From NCBI GenBank assembly GCA_903632075.3, contig CAHIKZ030004296.1:1678501-1742500 (forward strand): a DNA stretch of 64,000 nucleotides, given 5' to 3'. This document shows, one piece after another, positions 55,415-63,420 of this stretch; the first letter of the stretch is position 1; each line of letters begins with the position of its first letter. Under the pieces are notes generated by a model. The model was not told where the DNA came from and did no database searches. It saw only the letters and a program-made list of their open reading frames with translations. The position numbers were made by a program, and so were the translations under genes. This DNA comes from Acanthosepion pharaonis. Lineage: Eukaryota > Mollusca > Cephalopoda > Sepiida > Sepiidae.

Positions 55415-55590
55415 ATTGAGAACAAGAGAGATAGGAGAAGGCAGTAAGCCACTTACTGGACACGTTTGTGTGAATGGATGATGGAATAGAGGCACTGAGG
55501 GCCTTAGCAAAAGGAGATAAACTGCTAAGGGCCACACGAGATAGAATGTTGTGGAGACACATGTCCTGAAGGGATGTGGCACATAGAAAT
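55415..55590 (+). mobile_element. LINE RT C-terminal fragment (family 2)
   Basis: It reads, with frame changes, RDRRRQ, then LCEWMME, then GDKLLRATRDRMLWRHMS near 55533-55570, and ends with the CCTGAAGGGATGTGGCACAT terminus shared with 46760. It follows where the 54868 copy fades, so both may derive from one insertion. Confidence 0.7.
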
Positions 55591-55672
55591 AGTAGTTTTC
55601 ACCTTCCAACTACAAAAACGGATAGAAAGTTGTGGAGAACCATAATCACATGCATCCTGATGGAAATCATAA

Positions 55673-55870
55673 TCAAATACCAGAGAGTGTGGAAATAATT
55701 TGGGAGCTCATATAGATAACATAGAGTGTCGTGTTCCCCAAACCTTCTTTTCTCATTATATGTCCCAAAAATTGATTAGTATGAGTTAAGGGGAAGATCA
55801 CCACAGAAAACCAGAATTGGCATTGTGTTGCTGCAAAGTTTACCTCCCAGTTGCGGCTGGTGTACATGTG
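55673..55870 (-). mobile_element. LINE RT C-terminal fragment (family 2)
   Basis: On the - strand it contains FLGHIMRKEGLGNTTL (about 55775-55730), the same conserved block in opposite orientation to its neighbours. Confidence 0.75.
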
Positions 55871-55924
55871 CTCAAGTGGACTATTTGAAAGGGACCATGG
55901 CCAAATTTAAATAATATATGACAT

Positions 55925-56440
55925 TTTTTTTCATCATTTCAATTCAAAGAAGGTGATAATGCCACAAAGACGCAAAGGGTTATTGGGAGTGAAATAGAAT
56001 GAGAAGACTTTAGAAAGGACAATAAAAGAACAAGATTTAAAAAGACAGAATGACAGGTGATTGATGTTACATTTAAATTTTTGAAGATTGTAAGTGGCCA
56101 GGTACCAAGAAAATGGAAGTGAGTTCCACAGGTGAGAAGTGTGAGAAAAGAAACTATTAGTTTAGAACTTACAGTTGCATCTAGCTAATTCAACAGTAAA
56201 ACGATGTGACCGAGTAGCCAATCTAGTACTATGCTTAAATTTATGTAGTTGAGATACCAAGGACAAGAACTCATTAGAACAACTGCCATGGAAATATTTA
56301 TAGAAAAGACATAGGGAATGTTACGGGAATGTTGGTAAAGTTGAGATGCCAGGTAAGGACTGATTAAATTACAGACTCTCTAGATTTTGTCGAGAATCTT
56401 GAGATATATAGCAGGAGAACCAGACTTTATATAACGTTTA
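55925..56440 (-). mobile_element. LINE 3' region (family 1)
   Basis: Same block order as at 35605 and 36620: TTTCATCATTTCAATTC, GTGATAATGCCACAAAGACGC, GATGTTACATTTAAATTTTTG, GAGTTCCACAGGTGAGAAG, CTAGCTAATTCAACAGTAAAACG and GGACTGATTAAATTACAGAC. Confidence 0.75.
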
Positions 56441-56805
56441 AGTTATAAAACCTATCGGATTAATAAAGAAAAACACATTCTTTAGAAATTGCATATATTC
56501 ATGCAATATATGTGCATTTATTGATAAGTATTAAATAAAATGATATACCTTTTGAAATCAGCTGCTTTAAAATATACCTTTTTATAAACACTAAGTAAAA
56601 ATATATATAATTCTTATTAAAATTAAATAAAATACTGTTTTTAAAAAACACTGACAATACAATAGATATATCAGGTAATTAACAAATAACACTTTCTTAT
56701 CTACATATCTATATATATTAATTCATAAAAAAGAACTCAAAAATTAACAATTCTGCCACAATATCACAGATGATTAAGAAAAGGAACAAGACTGCTATAA
56801 AAGTA

Positions 56806-57366
56806 CACCCTTGTGCAAATTAATTGAAACAACCTCTTTAGTTTCCTTTCTTTCACCATACGGTCAGTTTTAGACCCACTGGAGTGACAGGGTGTAATCA
56901 ATTTCTATTTTTTCCTTAAATTAGGTTACTTGCAGTGGTGTGCAGCAATATGAATCTATTTTTGGGGTGTGTAATGAAATTTGTTTGGCCTTGAAGAATA
57001 TTGCATCATCCGTGATTGCATCAGATATTTATCATGCCCAGACACTATTGTCCCAACTATCAATTAGTTGTCCTATGGTCATAGTCTGCAATGGACGTTA
57101 CCGCAAGGAAGTGTACGAAAATTTGTAATGCTGCAGAAACACACAGGCAAGTTGTATCAGTGAGCAAATCAAAGCACTAGACTGGCCTGGAAACTCTACT
57201 GATTTAAATCCAATCAAGAATCTATGGTCAATCTGCAAGGAACAACTTTGTGGAATGCAAATACAAAGCAATATTTGCACTGGGTCATGTTTCATTGGAA
57301 AAATATGAAAAAAAAGTAAATAATAATGGAATTATGTGTTTTGTTTCAATTAATTTGCACAATGAT
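56806..57366 (+). mobile_element. Tc1-like DNA transposon, internally deleted
   Basis: 561 bp between TA dinucleotides (56804-56805 and 57367-57368). The terminal inverted repeats CACCCTTGTGCAAATTAATT and CATCATTGTGCAAATTAATT continue with GAAACAA, 27 bases with two mismatches. Inside, near 57178-57240, the + strand reads LDWPGNSTDLNPIKNLWSIC, the conserved Tc1 transposase block around the last catalytic residues (usual form DWPxxSPDLNPIENLW). An E-to-K change is visible in the PIENLW motif (PIKNLW), so the catalytic acidic residue is lost. The N-terminal domain is missing or decayed. Confidence 0.85.
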
Positions 57367-57649
57367 GTAAGCTATGTATGAGATGGGCAACAAACAGTAA
57401 AAACCAAGCAGATTTTCCAACTGGAAAAATGGAGACATTAGGTCCATTTTCAGTCTTGGGCATTTAATATAAACAAAATATCTTCAGAAAATTTTATAAT
57501 TTCCTGATTAACTTTATACATTTTCTTTTTTCAGACAGACTCCATAATCATTTACTTAAAATGTTGACTCCTGAACACTGATAATGTAGACAAAAATCCC
57601 ACTGAACTGTCATATCTGCTGGAAAAATAAAACATAATGTTTTAAGTAT

Positions 57650-58110
57650 CTGTCTATATTTCTCAGATGAGGTATTATGTACACTATTTACATTATTCAG
57701 ACTATTGTCCTCATGTTTTTCAAGTGGTTGGAATGTTGAACTGAACCTTTTATTTTGATCACTGGGGTAGACATTAGGTTTATAATACCCAGAAATTCAT
57801 ACATAGATGTCCTCAAGGACACATGGCACAGTGGATAAAAGCATTAGTTAGATCCAGTGACAGGACCCAAAGAGTGTGAGTTCAGTACCCAGTTAAGGCA
57901 GTGGAGAACTTGGAGAGGGCAATTAAAAGAAGATAACTGACAACTGACATCCACTAACCATGGCATGTGGAAATAGAACAGTCTACCCCAGTGAGCAAAA
58001 TAAAGGGTTCAGTTTGACATTCCAACTACCTGAAGAAGGCCGGAGAAACGTTGTAATAAATATGGTAACAAAGATGAGGACAATAGTCCGAATAATGTAA
58101 ATAGTGTACA
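57650..58110 (+). mobile_element. Penelope-like element tRNA-like segment and tail with inverted tail
   Basis: 57650-57773 is the tail in reverse complement (TTCTCAGATGAGGTATTATG...CACTGGGGTAGAC). It joins directly to the forward body at ATTAGGTTTATAATACCC (57774), then the tRNA-like segment (GGCACAGTGGATAAAAGC, GAGTTCAGTACCC) and the forward tail to 58110. Confidence 0.75.
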
Positions 58111-58439
58111 TAATGTTTTAACTTCTCCAGTGAAAGTTTTGCTTTGTACACCAAACTTCAGTTATTTGATATCAGTTATTTGATATGATGTGCATCACTG
58201 AATGCAGATTTCAATGATACACTGGTAACAGACTCTTTATTCACTTAATGTACCAGCTGCATTTAAGTTTGTTCTTGTTATACTTTTGTATCTATCTACT
58301 TATTAATTCATGCCTTAGTTCTGAAATCTAAACAAAATGACCAACAACTGTAACTTGAACATCACCAACTCATATAACTCTATTTTAACAGTTGAATTAA
58401 ATTTTGCTCTTGTGATCTTTTCAGGGGTGCTTATGGCCA

Positions 58440-58790
58440 TATCAAATTGAAACACTAGTTCCTGTATGACTACTAATGTCAGACAACGTCGAGCTTGGTA
58501 TATACCTAGATGGGTGACTACTTGTGAATATCGAATGCTGTAAGCTTCGATGTGTGGGTGGCGTAATGGATAATGGCTTATAATTGTTAATCGGAGAGCC
58601 AAGTTCTATTTCTCATCGGTTTTTTATATTCACTTGTGTGAATCCTTGGGAAAAGATATGAATCCACCTCTTCTCCCCAGCTATGGATTAATTAGTAAGA
58701 CTTGTATCACTAAATCATTATTATCTAAAAAATAATCTTACAATCTAAAAATGTTTTCTGGCTTTAAATAACCTACAAAGTGTTGATAAG
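58440..58790 (+). repeat. 5S rRNA/tRNA chimeric SINE
   Basis: 58440-58548 aligns to 5S rRNA (CGTCGAGCTTGGTATATACC, CTAGATGGGTGACTACTTG, GAATATCGAATGCTGTAAGC). A tRNA-like head follows (GGTGGCGTAATGGATAATGGC, then GGAGAGCCAAGTTC) and the same tail as at 13600-13755, ending ATCTTACAATCTAAAAATG and TTTTCTGGCTTTAAATAACC. Confidence 0.8.
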
Positions 58791-58829
58791 TGAAATAATC
58801 AATCAAATATTTTTTTTTATTGATGAACT

Positions 58830-59175
58830 GACCAAGGAGACAGATTGCCCAGTGGTAAGTGGGCCCCTGATGGACCAAGGAGACAGATTGCCCAATGGTA
58901 AGTGGGCCCCTGATGGACCAAGGAGTCAGATTGCCCAGTGGTAAGTGGGCCCCTGATGGACCAAGGAGACAGATTGCCCAATGGTAAGTGGGCCCCTGAT
59001 GGACCAAGGAGTCAGATTGCCCAGTGGTAAGTGGGCCCCTGATGGACCAAGGAGACAGATTGCCCAATGGTAAGTGGGCCCCTGATGGACCAAGGAGACA
59101 GATTGCCCAATGGTAAGTGGGCCCCTGATGGACCAAGGAGTCAGATTGCCCAATGGCAAGTAGGCCCCTGATGGA
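58830..59175 (+). repeat. 43-bp minisatellite, 8 units with dimer pattern
   Basis: Units starting GACCAAGGAG recur at 58830, 58873, 58916, 58959, 59002, 59045, 59088 and 59131. Each reads GACCAAGGAGWCAGATTGCC-CARTGGTAAGTGGGCCCC-TGATG. Units with GAGTCAG/CAGTGG alternate with GAGACAG/CAATGG in the middle of the array. Because 43 is not a multiple of 3, an open frame survives through all units on the - strand (162 codons); it is not evidence of a gene. Confidence 0.95.
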
Positions 59176-59275
59176 ACAGGCCCCAAATATCAAATAAAGA
59201 TGCAATAAAGAAACAAATACAAGCAACTGTTTTAGTAATAAAAAGGAATAAGAACTTTATAAAGTCATCTGTACA

Positions 59276-59532
59276 CTATCAGTTACTCAAGTCCAATGTG
59301 AGAGGACATTTTTAAACATCATAAAGATCATAAAGACACTATCAGTTACTCAAGTCCAATGTGAGAGGATATTTTCAAAACAAAAAATCATAAAGACAAG
59401 GTTAAGAAATTAACTGTCTGATGAGAATTTGGAATCATACATGTTGCTTTCCATTGTAAAAGAATTGTTAGATGAATTGGATGCAGAAGCAATTATTTGC
59501 AGATTTGGACAATCATCTAGTGAACACAAATG
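59276..59532 (+). mobile_element. hAT transposase C-terminal (dimerisation) fragment
   Basis: From 59337 the frame reads LSVTQVQCERIFSKQKIIKT, RLRN, a TAA, then LSDENLESYMLLSIVKELLD and ends TGA at 59530-59532. This is the hAT C-terminal dimerisation region (usual form SERxFSxLKxIKxxLRxxLxxxxLxxLxxLSIE). The first 60-odd bases (59276-59336) are a tandem duplicate of its start. One internal stop; no upstream transposase was seen, and the 43-bp array lies just before it. Confidence 0.8.
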
Positions 59533-59789
59533 ATTACTCTTAATATAGTGGACTGCATGCTATACTCTATTGTGCTTTTAAACTATCTGTTAGTTTTAAT
59601 TAGCGTTAATTGTGCAGTAAACTATTTAAAAATATCAACCAATTTTTTAAAATTAAAAAAAAAATAAATAAAAAATTAAATTATAACATTCAGTATTTAC
59701 ATTTACTTTCTACTGCCAGTAATATGTACAGTACATATGCACTGTGATTACTAAGAAATTTTTCCACAAATATTTTAATAGTACTCTTT

Positions 59790-60180
59790 TTTCACTATTT
59801 ACATTATTCAGACTATTGTCCTCATCTTTGTTGCCATATTTATTACAACATTTCGACCGTTGTACGCTCCAGCCTTCTTCAGATGGTTGGAATGTCGAAC
59901 TGTACCTTTTATTTCACTCACTGGGGTAGACTGTTCTGGTTCCATGTGCCATGGTTAGTGGATGTCAGTTATCTTCTGTTAATTCCTCTCTCCAAGTTCT
60001 CCACTGCCTTAACCGGGTATGATAACTGACATCCAGTTCGATATTTCAACCACCTGAAGAAGGCCGGAATGTACAACAGCCAAAATGATATAATAAATAT
60101 GGCGACAAAAATGAGGACAATAGTCTGAATAATATAAATAGTGTACATAATACCTCATCTCAGAAATATAGACAGATACT
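59790..60180 (-). mobile_element. Penelope-like element tail pair, inverted
   Basis: 59795-60028 is the tail and part of the body in reverse complement (CACTATTTACATTATTCAG, CAGCCTTCTTCAGATGG, CCACTGCCTTAACCGGGTA). From 60029 a forward tail (AACTGACATCCAGTTC, ACCACCTGAAGAAGGCC) runs to 60180 (CTCAGAAATATAGACAGATA). The endonuclease part is absent. Confidence 0.7.
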
Positions 60181-60756
60181 CTTTTTTCCATATGTATTTT
60201 TTAAAATTTATTTATTCTTTATGAAAATTAAATCATCACATTGTAGCTGTGGGTGGGTCACTTTGTCTTCTGGTAATCAATAATTTTAAACCCAGTCTGC
60301 CATTGGATGTTTTTAATATCTATTTTCATCATTTCTTGCCTTGGTCCTGAAACTATTTTACATGAAGGTACATCATTAAAATATATTTGACAAGCTGTCT
60401 AACTTCAAAGAAAATAAAGATTCATTTTATAATTATGAAAATCTATATAAATTAAAATCTGATAAAACAAATAAATTTTATCCACTTGCATTATGAAAGA
60501 CACATCATTAAAATGTATTTTATAAGTTGACCAACTTCTAACAAAATATAACTTATTTTTATTAAATATTAATGTAACAATGTTTCAACTAAGAAGAAAC
60601 TGACTTAAAAGTAGAATTTAGTCAGTTTACAATTTACATAAAAAAGATACAATTTTTACATTTAAAACGTATATCAAATTATCATGCTGCAAAGTTTCAT
60701 GTTATTCCCATGTATAATAATTAAGTTATTTAAATTTTGATAGCTTTCAACTAATG
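60181..60756. other. Unassigned AT-rich DNA
   Basis: A weak internal duplication is visible (CATCATTAAAATRTATTT near 60371 and 60507). Nothing else was recognised. Confidence 0.45.
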
Positions 60757-61392
60757 GGAAGGGACAACTCAACACCGCCAACTCAACACCAGAAAACCAT
60801 AACTTTTTATAACGAAATAAAAGTAAGGATTAAAACCTTAATTAGTGAATACTTTTCTTCAAATAAAGCATTTGAAAAGCGTTATGTAAAATATGAACCA
60901 GTTTTTTGTTTTTAATTTTTTTTAATAAAGTAAAGTGTAAGGAAATTTATTTTTAAAATAAAGCAAATTGACATATAAAAATAATTCAATATTTTAAAAT
61001 GTTGGCTTCCTTTATTAAAAAATAAATTACATTACATTACAATTTACTTTATTAAAAATAATTAAAAACAAAAAACGGCTTCATTTTTTTTTGCATTTTT
61101 CAATTTACTTTATTAAAAAATAATTAAAAACATGTGTGTTTTATTGAATTATTTTTATGTATTAATTTACTTTATTAAAAAGTATATTTATTTATGATTT
61201 ACTTTATGAAAAATGATTAAAAACAAAAAACTGAATAATATTTTGCATAATGCCTTTCCAAATGCATTATTTGAAGAAAAATATTCACTAATTAAGGATT
61301 AATCCTTAATAAATTACTTTTATTTGGTTATAAAAAAAATGATGTTTTTCTGGTGCTGAGTTGTCTCGGTCCTGAGTTGTCATTCCCGAATT
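60757..61392. mobile_element. Foldback element with about 165-bp inverted arms
   Basis: The left arm 60757-60920 and the right arm about 61222-61392 are complementary. Matching blocks are GACAACTCA, ACTCARCACCAGAAAA, AAATAAAAGTAA, CCTTAATTAGTGAATA and TCTTCAAATAAWGCATTT. Each arm starts with a two-unit GAGTTG-type repeat. The centre repeats TTTACTTTATTAAAAA-TAATTAAAAAC several times. No coding capacity; the outer repeat continues into the array at 61350. Confidence 0.8.
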
Positions 61393-61667
61393 GATTCAGC
61401 CCTGAGTTGTCTCAGTCCTGAGTTATCTTAGTCCTGATTTGTCTTGGTCCTGAGTCACCTTGGTCCTAAGTTGTCTCGGTCCTGAATCATCTTGGTCTTG
61501 AATTCTCTCAGTCCTGAGTTATCTTAGTCCTGAGTTGTCTTGGTCTTGACTTGTCTCGGTCCTGAGTTTTCTTGGTCCTGAGTTGTCACAGTGCTGAGTT
61601 GTCTCAATCTTGAGTTTTCTTTGTCCTGAGTTGACTTCGTCATGAGTTGTTTCGGTCCTGAGTCGTT
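61350..61667 (+). repeat. 16-bp minisatellite, about 20 units
   Basis: The consensus GGTCCTGAGTTGTCTC recurs with substitutions (CTCAGTCCTGAGTTAT, CTTGGTCCTGAGTCAC). It begins inside the right arm of the foldback element, whose terminal sequence supplies the unit. Confidence 0.9.
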
Positions 61668-61818
61668 ATTTATGGCCAAGTTGTATGTAAATGAATTTAG
61701 GTTTCAGCTAGCGGATTATATTATTAGGTGGTGGGAGACTTAACACAAACACATAACCACACACACAAACACGTATACATATATATCCGTGCACACACAC
61801 ATGCACACGTACATATAT

Positions 61819-61820
<2 letters not shown>

Positions 61821-61854
<34 letters not shown>
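61821..61854. repeat. (AC)n microsatellite
   Basis: About 34 bases of alternating AC, with CACACACATGC-type sequence just before it. Confidence 0.95.
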
Positions 61855-61855
<1 letters not shown>

Positions 61856-62145
61856 ATCCATTTCCACCATCAAGTTTTGATTATAATATTAGGAATGCTG
61901 AGCTGTGCCCAAAATTTTTTAAGTGGAAGATATTAAAGTAAAAATTTAATTTGAGGGGGTCATATCAATCAATTGAGGGGCTTTTGGTAGTAAGTAATTG
62001 ATTGTAAGATCTATATTCTTATATAAGCTTGAAACTGCTTCTGTACCTACATTTTAATACTAGTTCTCTCCTTTGGTTTAATAGTTTGCATTGATCATTG
62101 ATATTAATAGGATCCACCTGGGTTATATATCAATGGATCTATTAC

Positions 62146-62148
<3 letters not shown>

Positions 62149-62200
<52 letters not shown>
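62149..62200. repeat. (TA)n microsatellite
   Basis: About 52 bases, just upstream of the hammerhead candidate. A second run lies at 62398-62435. Confidence 0.95.
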
Positions 62201-62201
<1 letters not shown>

Positions 62202-62241
62202 CTGATTGTACCTTTCTCTGTTTTAATTTTGAATCTCCCGT

Positions 62242-62278
62242 GGAAGCCTGATGAGCGGGAGCGAAACCGGTTGCTTCC
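62242..62278 (+). ncRNA. Candidate type I hammerhead ribozyme with complete core
   Basis: In order: GGAAGC (62242-62247), CTGATGA (62248-62254), stem II GC-GGGA-GC (62255-62262), GAAA (62263-62266), CCGGTT (62267-62272) and GCTTCC (62273-62278). GGAAGC and GCTTCC form a perfect 6-bp stem I. All core positions (CUGANGA, GAAA) are present, and the cleavage triplet would be GUU before GCUUCC. Stem III would be ACC/GGU with no loop, so a single molecule could not close it; dimeric hammerheads with minimal stem III are known from newt satellite and Penelope-type repeats. Stem II is only 2 bp. Sequence pattern is the only evidence; activity is not shown. Confidence 0.45.
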
Positions 62279-62394
62279 CCCCCTTGTTGTTGAGTGTTTT
62301 TTTTTATTATTTAATATTGTTTTAATATGTCTTGTAATATTAAATTTTACACTTTTATTTCGATCATTAAATTTTGTACCTACAAAAATATCTT

Positions 62395-62438
<44 letters not shown>

Positions 62439-62487
62439 GTTTTAAAAATACACAAGGGTGTTTTTACCATGAAGAATCATTTCAGTG

Positions 62488-62612
62488 AATACTTCGTCAG
62501 AAGGAAAATGTTGGCAAAATTAATGAAGAAAACAAAGATATGGAAAATTCACCCAGGAAAGACTTTGTTTTTGTCATTAATTTTACCAACATTTTCCTTC
62601 TGACGAAGTATT
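62488..62612. repeat. Inverted repeat with 50-bp arms
   Basis: The arm 62488-62537 (AATACTTCGTCAGAAGGAAA...) pairs with 62563-62612 (...TTTCCTTCTGACGAAGTATT) with about three mismatches around a 25-base loop. Read on the - strand, the outer part contains CTGACGA and, 9 bases later, GAAA. Confidence 0.85.
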
Positions 62613-62624
62613 GACTGCAAGGAT

Positions 62625-62925
62625 TCAAGTTAAAAATGCCCTCATCTGCAATGTGCATTCACTACCAAGAATCAAACCTGGACTGTTACCATAAAACGTA
62701 AGTGCCATATGACTGAACCAACAGGTCTCAGTGACAAAGAAGAAACTGACTAGACTTGCTATAGCACCACTACTCACTAAATTCCATGGTGATACTCCTC
62801 CAAGTATACGTAACCCAAAGGATTGTACCCCAAGAGCCACATCTTTTTTTCCCCAAGCTGATCCCTCCAGAGCATTAGAAGCTGGATCAAGCAAGGATAT
62901 ACAAGTGATAGATTTTTTGTGAGGG
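62625..62925 (-). repeat. tRNA-headed hammerhead-SINE-like repeat, inverted copy
   Basis: On the - strand it aligns with 63071-63325: GCTTCTAATGCTC...CAGCTTGGGG, then the tRNA-like part GTTGGTTCAGTCATATGG...AACAGTCCAGGTTTGATTCTTGG (about 62735-62665), then GTGAATGCACATTGCAGATGAG. After GATGAG (62642) it diverges, so the hammerhead part is lost. The 125-codon frame across it is incidental. Confidence 0.6.
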
Positions 62926-63030
62926 ATTTGAATGATGACTCCCAAATAGGACAAAAATGCCCAGTGCTTTCTGCATTCTGTTTGGAATTCTTCAAGAATC
63001 AATGAATTAATTATGATTATTCAAATCCTC
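62926..63030 (+). repeat. Tail of the hammerhead-SINE-like repeat with a decayed hammerhead
   Basis: ATGATGACTCCCAAATAGGACAAAAA...CCCAGTG at about 62927-62965 is the decayed counterpart of the hammerhead at 63313 (G8-side and GAAA positions changed). Then CTTTCTGCATTCTGT and AATGAATTAATTATGATTATTC match the tail at 63355-63418. Confidence 0.6.
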
Positions 63031-63031
63031 C

Positions 63032-63033
<2 letters not shown>

Positions 63034-63070
<37 letters not shown>
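63034..63070. repeat. (TA)n microsatellite
   Basis: About 37 bases between the two hammerhead-SINE-like copies. Confidence 0.95.
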
Positions 63071-63072
<2 letters not shown>

Positions 63073-63420
63073 ATGCTTGAACCAGCTTCTAATGCTCCAG
63101 ATAGAGCAGCTTGGGGATAAAAGTGTGACTCATGGGGGCACAGTCAGTTGGTATAAGTAATCTCAGATGAGTCATATGATAGAATTTGTGAAGTGCTGGT
63201 ACTATATCGAGTCTGGTTTGTTACCTCTCCATCACTGAGATTCGTTGGTTCAGTGGGTATGATGCTTGTGTCATATCGTAACAGTCCAGGTATGATTCTC
63301 GGTAGTGGATGCACACTGATGATGAGTCCCAAAAATAGGACGAAACAGCCATCCAGTGTTTTCTGCATTCTGTTGAGGATTCTTCTAGACTCAATGAATT
63401 ACTATAAATGATTATTCAAA
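63071..63420 (+). repeat. tRNA-headed SINE-like repeat carrying a hammerhead relic
   Basis: A leader of about 165 bases is followed at about 63240-63305 by a tRNA-like segment: GTTGGTTCAGTGGGTATGATGC as A box region and CAGTCCAGGTATGATTCTCGG as B box region. The hammerhead relic (63313-63359) follows within 10 bases, then the tail with TTTTCTGCATTCTGTTGAGG and AATGATTATTCAAATA. Tail copies elsewhere end in TA runs. Confidence 0.6.
63313..63359 (+). ncRNA. Hammerhead ribozyme relic
   Basis: Stem I ACACTG (63313-63318) pairs perfectly with CAGTGT (63354-63359). Between them: A-TGATGA (63319-63325; the first core base C is A), stem II GTCC/GGAC (63326-63329 and 63338-63341) with loop CAAAAATA, GAAA (63342-63345), a stem III region CAGCCA that no longer pairs well, and the cleavage triplet ATC (63351-63353). 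The GTCCCAAA-ATA-GGACGAAAC part closely resembles hammerheads of schistosome and Penelope-type repeats. The changed C and weak stem III suggest it is inactive. Confidence 0.6.

Noticed and set aside
58738..59226. 162-codon - strand frame and an 86-codon companion
   Set aside because: They follow the 43-bp minisatellite. Since 43 leaves remainder 1 on division by 3, the same unit is simply read in all frames.
62091..62603. 170-codon + strand frame and 115-codon - strand frame
   Set aside because: Both run through TA microsatellites and the inverted repeat; no protein-like composition.
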